NCBI GenBank assembly: GCA_023432855.1
Contig: JAEZEZ010000118.1
Span: forward strand, 1 to 14,439
Direction: 5' to 3'
Source of the DNA: Pseudomonadota bacterium
Lineage (GTDB): Bacteria; Pseudomonadota; Alphaproteobacteria; Caulobacterales; Caulobacteraceae
Length of the DNA stretch: 14,439 bases
The notes under the pieces are model-generated. The model searched no databases. It was given only the letters and a program-made list of their open reading frames with translations, and was not told the origin of the DNA. The position numbers were made by a program, and so were the translations under genes. Shown here in pieces: positions 1-6,797 of this stretch; position 1 is the stretch's first letter, and each line of letters starts with the position of its first letter.

Positions 1-706
1 GCCCCCCCGCCGGCTGCACCCCGTCCGGCTGTCGGCCCAGGATCGCCTCATCCATGTGGACGCGCGCCTCGAAGAGGGCGTGGTGATCGGCGCCGGCGCG
101 GTCGTGGGACCGGACGTCGAGATCGGCTCGGGCACGGTGATCGGCCCGAATGCCGTCATCGGCGCCGGGGTCGCGATCGGCCGTGACTGTCGCATCGGAG
201 CCAACGCGACCGTCGAGTTCGCGTTCGTGGGCGATCGCGTCACCCTGGCGCCGGGCGTGGTGCTCGGCGCCGCCGGGTTCGGCGTCGCGGCGTCCCCGGA
301 CGGCGCCGTCGACGTGCCCCAGCTCGGCCGGGTCATCATCCAGGACGGCGTCAGCATCGGCGCCAACTCGACCATCGACCGGGGCGCCTGGGCCGACACC
401 GTCATCGGCGAGAACAGCAAGATCGATAACCAGGTCCAGATCGGCCACAACGTGGTCATGGGGCGCAACGTCGTGATGGCGGCCCAGTGCGGCATCTCGG
501 GATCGGTGGAGTTCGGCGACGGCGTCATGTGCGGCGGCCGCGTCGGCGTAAAGGAACACACGAAGATCGGCGCGGGCGCGCAGCTGGCCGCCTATGCCGG
601 CGTGATGCACGACGTGCCGCCCGGCGAGGTATGGGGCGGCGCGCCGGCCAAGCCGATGCGGGCCTGGATGCGCGAGCTGGCATGGGTCGCCAAACAGGTC
701 AGATGA
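1..706 (+). CDS. lpxD: UDP-3-O-acylglucosamine N-acyltransferase LpxD (5' truncated by window)
   Basis: LpxD adds the second 3-hydroxyacyl chain, from acyl-ACP, to UDP-3-O-acylglucosamine in the cytoplasmic part of lipid A synthesis. The frame is open from base 2 with no start that must be used, so the gene begins outside the window. About 234 codons are visible; the family is about 340 residues, so the N-terminal uridine-binding domain and the first part of the left-handed beta-helix are missing. Hexapeptide repeats of the type (V/I)IGxGxxIGxN run through the visible part. The motif DNQVQIGHNVV matches the LpxD active-site region, with the presumed catalytic His encoded at 446-448. The end GGAPAKPMRAWMRE is typical of LpxD. 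A GTG at 56 lies inside the gene and should not be taken as the start. The stop is 15 nt before fabZ, so the two are probably one operon. Confidence 0.95.
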   Translation, partial: PPRRLHPVRLSAQDRLIHVDARLEEGVVIGAGAVVGPDVEIGSGTVIGPNAVIGAGVAIGRDCRIGANATVEFAFVGDRVTLAPGVVLGAAGFGVAASPDGAVDVPQLGRVIIQDGVSIGANSTIDRGAWADTVIGENSKIDNQVQIGHNVVMGRNVVMAAQCGISGSVEFGDGVMCGGRVGVKEHTKIGAGAQLAAYAGVMHDVPPGEVWGGAPAKPMRAWMRELAWVAKQVR

Positions 707-721
707 CGCTAATCCAGCGCC

Positions 722-1198
722 ATGAGCGAGCCCCAACCGCGCGCTGAGCAAGGCGCAAGCATCGACTACGCCGAGGTCCTGCGGCGAATCCCGCACCGCT
801 ACCCGCTGCTGCTGGTGGACCGGGCCGAGGACTACCGTCCCCACGAGCGCATCGTCGGCATCAAGAACGTCACCTTCAACGAGCCGGTGTTCCAGGGCCA
901 CTTCCCGAACAACCCGGTGATGCCCGGAGTGATGATCGTGGAGGCGCTCGGCCAGACCGGCGCGGTCCTGATGTCGAAGTCGCTGAACGCCGACGTCACC
1001 GGCAAGACGATCTTCTTCACCTCGATCTCCGAGGCCAAGTTCCGCAGCCCGGTCCGCCCCGGCGACACGCTCCGAATGGAGGTGAACGTGCTTCGCCACC
1101 GCGGCGACGTCTTCAAGTTCCGCGGCGTAGCCTACGTCGGCGACCGCGTGGCCGCCGAGGCCGAGTTTACCGCCATGGTGGTGGAGACCCCCGCCTGA
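722..1198 (+). CDS. fabZ: 3-hydroxyacyl-[acyl-carrier-protein] dehydratase FabZ
   Basis: FabZ dehydrates 3-hydroxyacyl-ACP to trans-2-enoyl-ACP in type II fatty acid synthesis. Its substrate is the same 3-hydroxyacyl-ACP that LpxA and LpxD use, which is why it sits among lpx genes in many Gram-negatives. The 158-residue product has the hot-dog fold signature: GHFPNNPVMPGV with catalytic His60, and MIVEALGQTG with Glu74. The start is the first ATG after an in-frame TAA at 710, so it cannot be much further upstream. No clear Shine-Dalgarno sequence precedes it (the 15-nt gap reads CGCTAATCCAGCGCC), so translation may depend on ribosomes finishing lpxD. Its TGA shares one base with the lpxA ATG (TGATG at 1196-1200). 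Confidence 0.97.
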   Translation: MSEPQPRAEQGASIDYAEVLRRIPHRYPLLLVDRAEDYRPHERIVGIKNVTFNEPVFQGHFPNNPVMPGVMIVEALGQTGAVLMSKSLNADVTGKTIFFTSISEAKFRSPVRPGDTLRMEVNVLRHRGDVFKFRGVAYVGDRVAAEAEFTAMVVETPA

Positions 1199-1986
1199 TG
1201 CCGAAGATCCACCCCACCGCCATCGTTCACGACGGCGCCGCGCTCGGGGCCGACGTGGAGATCGGCCCGTACAGCATCGTGGGCGCCCGGGTTTCCCTCG
1301 GCGACGGCGTGCGCCTGCTCTCCCACGTCGTGATCGACGGGGTCACCGAGATCGGCGAGCAGACGATCATCCACCCCTTCGCCTACCTGGGCGGCCCGCC
1401 ACAGCACCTGGGCCATCAGGGCGACGATACGCGGCTGATCGTCGGCAAGCGCAACGTCATCCGCGAAAACGCCACCATGCACACCGGCACCTCGATGGGG
1501 ACCAAGGTCACCAGGGTGGGCGACGACGGGCTGTTCATGGCCGGCGCCCACGTCGCCCACGACAGCGTGGTCGGCGACAAGGTGGTGTTCGCCAACAACG
1601 CCACCATCGGCGGCCACGTCACCATCGGCGATTTCGTCTTCCTGGGCGGCCTGTCGGCGGTGCACCAGTTCACCCGCGTGGGCCGCTACACCTTCGTGGG
1701 CGGGCTGGCGGCGGTGACCAAGGATGTGATCCCGTACGGTTCGGTCTGGGGCAACCACGCCCATCTGGAAGGCCTGAACCTCGTGGGCCTGAAGCGCCGG
1801 GGCTTCCCGCGCGAGACGATCCGCGACCTGCGCAACGCCTACCGCCTCCTGTTCGCGCCCGAGGGCACCTTCCAGGAGCGGCTCGACGACGTGGCCAAGA
1901 CCTTCGAGCGCTCGCCCGAGGTGACCGAGATCGTCAACTTCATCCGCGCCGACGCCAACCGGCCGCTCTGCCTGCCTGCCGCCTGA
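1198..1986 (+). CDS. lpxA: UDP-N-acetylglucosamine O-acyltransferase LpxA
   Basis: LpxA catalyses the first step of lipid A synthesis, moving a 3-hydroxyacyl chain from ACP to the 3-position of UDP-GlcNAc (or the 3-amino analogue in some species). The 262-residue length is normal. Residues about 1-185 are hexapeptide repeats of a left-handed beta-helix. GAHVAHDSVVG gives His121, aligned by eye with catalytic His125 of E. coli. HQF at 156-158 and Gly169 match E. coli His160 and Gly173; Gly173 is the residue that allows long (C14) acyl chains in E. coli. The helical C-terminal part begins at GLKRRGF (about 197-203). In NLVGLKRR, Val196 replaces E. coli Glu200, a contact residue near the nucleotide, so substrate binding may differ slightly; this is inferred from a by-eye alignment. 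The gene overlaps fabZ by 1 nt and is followed after 2 nt by lpxI. Confidence 0.97.
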   Translation: MPKIHPTAIVHDGAALGADVEIGPYSIVGARVSLGDGVRLLSHVVIDGVTEIGEQTIIHPFAYLGGPPQHLGHQGDDTRLIVGKRNVIRENATMHTGTSMGTKVTRVGDDGLFMAGAHVAHDSVVGDKVVFANNATIGGHVTIGDFVFLGGLSAVHQFTRVGRYTFVGGLAAVTKDVIPYGSVWGNHAHLEGLNLVGLKRRGFPRETIRDLRNAYRLLFAPEGTFQERLDDVAKTFERSPEVTEIVNFIRADANRPLCLPAA

Positions 1987-1988
1987 GC

Positions 1989-2837
1989 ATGGACAAGCTC
2001 GGCCTCATCGCCGGCGGGGGGCGCCTGCCCGTCGAGGTCGCCGAGTTCTGCGAGCGGGCCGGACGGCCGCTGTTCGTGGTCCGCCTCAAGGGCTTCGCGG
2101 GCGAGGACCTAGCGCGGTTCGAGGGCGTCGACGCCGGCATGGCCGAGATCGGCAAGATCCTCGGCGCTCTGAAAGGCGCCGGGTGCCATTCGGTCTGCCT
2201 GGCGGGGAACGTGACCCGCCCGGATTTCGCCTCCCTCAAGCCCGACCTGAAGGGCCTGTCCGTGATCCCCGGCGCCATCGCCGCCGCCCGCCAGGGTGAC
2301 GACGCCCTGCTGCGCTATCTGCTCGGCATGTTCGAGCGGGAGGGCTTCACGGCCGAGGGGGCGAGCGAGGTCATGGCCGAACTCACCCTGGGCTGCGGAG
2401 CCCTGGGCGCCCGGTCGCCGGACCGCCACGCTCGCGCCGACGTCGCCAAGGCGATTGAGGCGGCCAGGGCGTCCGGGCGGCTCGACATCGGCCAGGGGGC
2501 GGTGGTCTGCGACGGGCTGGTGCTGGCGGTGGAGGCCCAGGAGGGCACCGACGCCATGCTCGAGCGTGTCGCGACGCTCAGGCCGGAGATCCGGGGCTCG
2601 AAGGCGTCGCCGCGCGGCGTGCTGGCGAAGGTCCCCAAGCCTATCCAGGAGCGCCGGGTCGACCTTCCCACCATCGGGGTGCGAACCGTCGAGCTGGCCT
2701 TCGAGGCGGGACTGGCCGGCATCGCGGGCGAGGCGGGAGGGCTCATCGTTCTCGACCGCGAGGCCGTCGCCGCCGCCGCAGACCGGCTGGGCCTGTTCGT
2801 CTGGGGCGTGGACCCGGCCGCGCCGGAGCAGGCGTGA
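1989..2837 (+). CDS. lpxI: UDP-2,3-diacylglucosamine diphosphatase LpxI (DUF1009)
   Basis: LpxI hydrolyses UDP-2,3-diacylglucosamine to lipid X and UMP. It replaces the unrelated LpxH of E. coli and the LpxG of Chlamydia in alphaproteobacteria and some other groups. The 282-residue product starts with the family's glycine-rich GLIAGGGRLPVEVAE and has AGNVTRP (about 72-78), PGAIAAARQGDDALLR (about 94-109) and the RRVDLPTIG motif. The Asp in that motif falls at residue 225, the position I recall as catalytically important in Caulobacter crescentus LpxI. Lying directly between lpxA and lpxB, it fills the missing pathway step. The ATG at 1989 is 2 nt after the lpxA stop. The TGA at 2835-2837 overlaps the lpxB GTG by 4 nt. 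Confidence 0.96.
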   Translation: MDKLGLIAGGGRLPVEVAEFCERAGRPLFVVRLKGFAGEDLARFEGVDAGMAEIGKILGALKGAGCHSVCLAGNVTRPDFASLKPDLKGLSVIPGAIAAARQGDDALLRYLLGMFEREGFTAEGASEVMAELTLGCGALGARSPDRHARADVAKAIEAARASGRLDIGQGAVVCDGLVLAVEAQEGTDAMLERVATLRPEIRGSKASPRGVLAKVPKPIQERRVDLPTIGVRTVELAFEAGLAGIAGEAGGLIVLDREAVAAAADRLGLFVWGVDPAAPEQA

Positions 2838-4015
2838 AGCCCCTGACGGTCATGCTGGTCGCCGGCGAGGCGTCCGGCGACAACCTGGGCGCCGGCCTGG
2901 CGGCGGCGCTGAAGCGGCGTCTGGGGGACGGCGTGCGCTTCGTCGGCGTCGGCGGATCGCGCATGGCCGCCGAAGGCGTGCAGAGTCCCTTCGACATCGC
3001 AGAGCTGTCCATCCTCGGCTTCTTCGACGCGGTGCTGGCGGCCGGCAAGGTCCGCCGGCGGATCGCCGAAACGGTCGAGCTGGCGGCTCGCGAGAAACCC
3101 GACGTGGCGGTGCTGATCGACAGCTGGGGCTTCACGATCCGCGTCGCGGAGGCCCTGCGCCGCCGGCTGTCGGACCTGCCACTCGTGAAGTACGTGGGGC
3201 CGCAGGTATGGGCCTCGCGGCCGGGCCGCGCCCGGGTGCTGGCCCGCAGCGTCGACCACCTGCTGGCCATCAACAGCTTCGACGTGGACTGGTTCGAGAA
3301 GGCCGGCCTTCCCACCACCTTCGTCGGCAACCCGGCGCTGAACACCGACTTCTCCGATGCGGACGGCAGGCGGATTCGCGCCGAGATCGGCGCCGGCCCG
3401 GATGATCCCGTCCTGCTGGTGCTTCCGGGCAGCCGGCCGGCCGAGGTGACGCGGCTTGCCCCGGTGTTCGAGGACGCCCTTCGACGCCTGAAGCAGACCC
3501 GCCCGGAGCTGAAGCTCGTGGTCGTCGGGGCGCCCACGGTGCGCGACCAGGTCCGCGCCTGGGTCGCCGGCTTCCAGTTCCGCGCCCACCTCGTCGAGGA
3601 CGAGGCCGGCAAGCGCGACGCCATGAAGGCGGCGACCGTGGCCCTGGCCTGCAGCGGCACGGTGTCGACCGAACTGGCGCTCGCCGGCGCGCCGATGGTC
3701 ATCGCCTATCGCCTCGGGCCGATGACCTATGCGCTGGCGCGCCTGCTGGTGAAGACCGACTGGATCACGCTCCTCAACATCGCCGCGCGCGAGACCATCG
3801 CGCCGGAGTTCGTCCAGGACGACGCCAGCCCCCAGGCCCTGGCCGACGCCGTGGCGGCGCGGCTCGACGACCCGGCCCTGCGCCAGGACCAGGTCGCGCG
3901 TCAGTTCGCTGCGCTGGACCTGATGGGGCGAGGGCAGGGCGATCCGTCGGAGAAGGCCGCCGACACCGTGCTCCGCATACTGAAAGAGCGGGGATCGCTC
4001 CCCGCTCTTCCGTAG
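2834..4015 (+). CDS. lpxB: Lipid-A-disaccharide synthase LpxB
   Basis: LpxB (glycosyltransferase family 19, a membrane-associated GT-B enzyme) joins lipid X to UDP-2,3-diacylglucosamine to make the lipid A disaccharide. The 393-residue product has the N-terminal VAGEASGDNLGAGL motif (about 9-22), VLIDSWGF with Asp96 aligned by eye with E. coli Asp98, YVGPQVWASRPGR (about 120-132), FVGNPALN (about 163-170) and the LPGSRPAEV donor-site loop. The start is GTG, overlapping the lpxI stop as GTGA; this fits translational coupling, and the protein begins in register with family members. It is the last gene of the visible lpx cluster. Its final ten codons also form a strong hairpin (see 3984-4009). 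Confidence 0.96.
   Translation: MKPLTVMLVAGEASGDNLGAGLAAALKRRLGDGVRFVGVGGSRMAAEGVQSPFDIAELSILGFFDAVLAAGKVRRRIAETVELAAREKPDVAVLIDSWGFTIRVAEALRRRLSDLPLVKYVGPQVWASRPGRARVLARSVDHLLAINSFDVDWFEKAGLPTTFVGNPALNTDFSDADGRRIRAEIGAGPDDPVLLVLPGSRPAEVTRLAPVFEDALRRLKQTRPELKLVVVGAPTVRDQVRAWVAGFQFRAHLVEDEAGKRDAMKAATVALACSGTVSTELALAGAPMVIAYRLGPMTYALARLLVKTDWITLLNIAARETIAPEFVQDDASPQALADAVAARLDDPALRQDQVARQFAALDLMGRGQGDPSEKAADTVLRILKERGSLPALP
3984..4009. terminator. Hairpin in the lpxB 3' end, likely bidirectional terminator
   Basis: AAGAGCGGGGA (3984-3994), loop TCGC, then TCCCCGCTCTT (3999-4009): a perfect 11-bp stem with a 4-nt loop. It ends 3 nt before the lpxB stop codon and sits 18 nt past the stop of convergent gltA. 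No long U tract follows on either strand, so it is not a textbook intrinsic terminator. The stem strength and its place between two converging genes still favour a role in ending, or protecting the 3' ends of, both transcripts. Confidence 0.6.
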
Positions 4016-4027
4016 TCGTCAGGCCGA

Positions 4028-5329
4028 TCAGCCCCGCTTTTCGACGGGGACGAAGTCCCGCAGTCCGGGGCCCGTGTAGAGCTGGCGCGGACGGCCGATC
4101 TTCTGGGAAGGATCGGTGATCATCTCCTTCCACTGGGCGATCCACCCAACCGTGCGGGCCAGCGCGAACAGCACCGTGAACATCGTCGTCGGGAAGCCCA
4201 TGGCCGACAGGGTGATGCCCGAATAGAAGTCGACGTTCGGATAGAGCTTGCGCTCGATGAAGAACTCGTCCGACAGGGCGATGCGCTCGAGTTCCTGGGC
4301 GACCTGCAGCAGCGGATCGTTGGGGTCGCCGACCTCGGCCAGGACCTCCTTGGCGCTCTGCTGCATCACCTTCGCGCGCGGGTCGTAGTTCTTGTAGACC
4401 CGGTGGCCGAAGCCCATCAGGCGGTACTTGCGGTCCTTCACCCCGGCGATGAACTCGGGGATGCGCTCCGGCGTGCCGATCTCCTTCAGCATGTTCAGCG
4501 CCTCCTCGTTCGCCCCGCCGTGGCTGGGGCCCCAGAGGCAGGCGATGCCCGCGGCGATGCAGGCGAACGGGTTGGCGCCGGACGAACCGGCCAGGCGGAC
4601 GGTCGAGGTCGAGGCGTTCTGCTCGTGATCGGCGTGCAGGGTGAAGATGCGGTCCATGGCCCGCACCAGCACCGGGTTGGAGACATAGTCCTCGGCCGGC
4701 ACCGCGAAGCACATGCGCAGGAAGTTCTCGGCGTAGCCGAGGTCGTTGCGGGGGTGAACGAAGTGCTGGCCGATGGAGTATTTGTAGGCCCGCGCCGCGA
4801 TCGTCGGCATCTTGGCGATCAGGCGGTGGGCCGAGATCTCGCGTTGCTCCGGGTCATGGATGTCGGTGCTGTCGTGATAGAAGGCCGACAGGGCGCCCAC
4901 GGCCCCGACCATGATCGCCATGGGGTGAGCATCGCGGCGGAAGCCCGAGAAGAACTTGTCGAACTGCTCGTGCAGCATCGTGTGGTAGGTGATGTTGCGA
5001 TCGAACTTGGCGTACTCGCTGGCCGTCGGCAGCTCGCCGTTCAGCAGCAGGTAGCAGACCTCCAGGAAGTTCGACTTTTCCGCCAGCTGGTCGATCGGGT
5101 AGCCGCGGTGGAGCAGCACGCCCTCGTCGCCGTCGATGAAGGTGATCGCGCTTTCGCAGGAGGCGGTGGACGTGAAGCCCGGGTCGAAGGTGAAGACGTC
5201 GGCGTCCGCGTAGAGCTTGCGGATGTCGACGACGTCCGGGCCGAGGGTGCCGCTCATCACCGGGAGCCGGATGTCCAGCTCCTTGACGTTGAGCTTCGCG
5301 TCACCGACGCCCGCGGGTTTGTCATCCAT
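4028..5329 (-). CDS. gltA: Citrate synthase (type II)
   Basis: Citrate synthase condenses oxaloacetate and acetyl-CoA to citrate at the entry to the TCA cycle. The 433-residue length is typical of the NADH-sensitive, hexameric Gram-negative type. Catalytic residues by alignment with E. coli (His264, His305, Asp362) are His270 in LWGPSHGGANEE, His309 in MGFGHRVYKNYDPRA and Asp367 in PNVDFYSGI. The N-terminal domain has the usual DPGFTSTASCESAITFIDGD and LLHRGYPID segments. The ATG is preceded by CGGGGTAAAAATAT, a modest ribosome-binding site. Its stop is 12 nt from the convergent lpxB stop. gltX ends 67 nt upstream on the same strand, so gltA may be read through from gltX or from a promoter in that gap; the gap also holds the palindrome CCCTGCAGGG. 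Confidence 0.97.
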   Translation of the reverse strand: MDDKPAGVGDAKLNVKELDIRLPVMSGTLGPDVVDIRKLYADADVFTFDPGFTSTASCESAITFIDGDEGVLLHRGYPIDQLAEKSNFLEVCYLLLNGELPTASEYAKFDRNITYHTMLHEQFDKFFSGFRRDAHPMAIMVGAVGALSAFYHDSTDIHDPEQREISAHRLIAKMPTIAARAYKYSIGQHFVHPRNDLGYAENFLRMCFAVPAEDYVSNPVLVRAMDRIFTLHADHEQNASTSTVRLAGSSGANPFACIAAGIACLWGPSHGGANEEALNMLKEIGTPERIPEFIAGVKDRKYRLMGFGHRVYKNYDPRAKVMQQSAKEVLAEVGDPNDPLLQVAQELERIALSDEFFIERKLYPNVDFYSGITLSAMGFPTTMFTVLFALARTVGWIAQWKEMITDPSQKIGRPRQLYTGPGLRDFVPVEKRG

Positions 5330-5396
5330 ATATTTTTACCCCGAAATGTAGCGCCCTGCAGGGGAGTGCGGGCGGGTTGCGGGTGGTTATAACGGT

Positions 5397-6797
5397 TTAG
5401 GTCAAGGTGGAAAGCGCGTCGTCGAGACGCGCCAGGCTCTCGGTCAGGCCAAGCGCCGCGAGAGTCTTGGCCAGATCCGGCGAGGGCGAGCCTCCGGTCA
5501 GCGCCCCCCGGACGAGCGGACCGATCTTGCCGAAACCGACCCCTTCGTCCTCGGCGAACGCCTTGAGCTCAGCCTCCAGCGCGAAAACATCCCAGCTTTC
5601 GAACAGGGCCAGGCGCTCCCGCAGGCGGCGGAGCCGCGCCTGACCGTCCCCGTCCAGCATGGCCCGGGTCTTTTCGTTCAGCTCGAGCGGACGCCGCTGC
5701 AGTACGAACCCCGTCTGATCCGCCAGTTCGAGGACCGTCCTGGCGCGATCCTTCACGAACGGCATGGCCTGGGTCAGGCGCGCCTCGTCGCCTTCCCACA
5801 GGTCGAAGCCGCGACGCAGAAGCACGTCCAGCGTCAGCTTGGCCAGCCGGTCGTCGTCGGCCAGCCGCAGCCAGTGGGCGTTGACATGCGCCAGCTTGTC
5901 GAAGTCCAGCCGCGACGGGGCCTTGCCGACGTTGGCCACGTCGAACCACGCCATCGCCTGTTCGTCGCTGAAGATCTCCGCGTCGCCGTGACCCCAGCCC
6001 AGGCGAGCCAGGTAGTTGCGCATCGCCTCGGGCAGGTAGCCCTGCTCGGCATACTCGTGCACGCCCGTGGCCCCGTGGCGCTTGCTCAGCTTCTTGCCGT
6101 CGGGGCCGTAGATCAGGGGGATGTGGGCGAAGGCGGGCAGATCCCAGCCCATCGCCTGGTAGATCAGCTGCTGCTTGGGCGTGTTGTTGAGGTGGTCGTC
6201 GCCGCGGATGACGTGGGTGACGCCCATGTCGTGGTCGTCCACGACCACGGCCAGATTATAGGTCGGGACTCCGTCCGAGCGCAGGATCACCAGGTCGTCC
6301 AGGTGTTCGGCCCGATAGCGGACGTCGCCCTGGACGAGGTCGTTGACCACCACCTCGCCTTCGAGCGGCCCCTTGAAGCGGACCACGTGGGGCTTGCCCG
6401 GGTCGCCCTGCGCATCGCGCCAGGGCGAGCGGAAGCGGCGGTTCTCCGCCTTGGCGGCCTCGCGCTCGGCGGCGGTCTCCTCGGGCCTCATCCAGCAGCG
6501 GTAGGCGTGGCCCCTGGCCAGCAGTTCATCGGCGACTTCGCGGTGACGGTCGGCGCGGCCGTACTGGAACACCGGCGGCTCGTCGGAGAACAGTTCCAGC
6601 CACGCGAAACCCTCGAACAGGGCGTCCACCGCTTCGGCCGTCGAACGTTCGCGGTCGGTGTCCTCGACCCGGATGAGGAACTTGCCGCCCCGGCCCTTCG
6701 CATAAAGCCAGTTGAACAGCGCCGTCCGCGCCGTACCAATGTGCATGTAGCCGGTAGGCGAGGGGGCGATCCGGGTGACGACGGGGGCGGCTGACAT
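5397..6797 (-). CDS. gltX: Glutamyl-tRNA synthetase (class I)
   Basis: This enzyme charges tRNA-Glu with glutamate. In alphaproteobacteria without glutaminyl-tRNA synthetase it usually also misacylates tRNA-Gln, which GatCAB then corrects. The 466-residue product has the class I signatures: the HIGH-type motif as HIGT at 19-22 within APSPTGYMHIGTA, VRVEDTDRERS-like IRVEDTDRE, and the KMSKS-type motif as KLSKR at 236-240. The TYNLAVVVDDHDMGVTHVIRG core (about 179-199) is also typical. GluRS and GlnRS share these motifs, but the length, HIGT and helical C-terminal anticodon-binding half favour GluRS. Only one Cys (101) is visible in the insert region, so the zinc site of some GluRS seems absent. 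The ATG lies 23 bp inside the comEC reading frame on the other strand. A promoter-like element lies at 6844-6851. Confidence 0.95.
   Translation of the reverse strand: MSAAPVVTRIAPSPTGYMHIGTARTALFNWLYAKGRGGKFLIRVEDTDRERSTAEAVDALFEGFAWLELFSDEPPVFQYGRADRHREVADELLARGHAYRCWMRPEETAAEREAAKAENRRFRSPWRDAQGDPGKPHVVRFKGPLEGEVVVNDLVQGDVRYRAEHLDDLVILRSDGVPTYNLAVVVDDHDMGVTHVIRGDDHLNNTPKQQLIYQAMGWDLPAFAHIPLIYGPDGKKLSKRHGATGVHEYAEQGYLPEAMRNYLARLGWGHGDAEIFSDEQAMAWFDVANVGKAPSRLDFDKLAHVNAHWLRLADDDRLAKLTLDVLLRRGFDLWEGDEARLTQAMPFVKDRARTVLELADQTGFVLQRRPLELNEKTRAMLDGDGQARLRRLRERLALFESWDVFALEAELKAFAEDEGVGFGKIGPLVRGALTGGSPSPDLAKTLAALGLTESLARLDDALSTLT

Noticed and set aside
2315..3702. Long minus-strand open frames (up to 424 codons) opposite lpxI and lpxB
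   Set aside because: The plus strand carries unmistakable LpxI and LpxB with family motifs. The antisense frames are Arg/Ala/Pro-rich shadows of high-GC codon use and resemble nothing.
5345..5352. GCTACATT (minus strand) as a gltA -10 element
   Set aside because: It matches GCTANAWC at 7 of 8 positions but would leave a leader of only about 9 nt that removes the GGGG ribosome-binding site, and no -35 is visible.
5353..5362. Palindrome near CCCTGCAGGG in the gltX-gltA gap
   Set aside because: Ten bases without a loop make a weak hairpin, and short GC-rich palindromes are common in this composition; not enough to call a terminator or operator.
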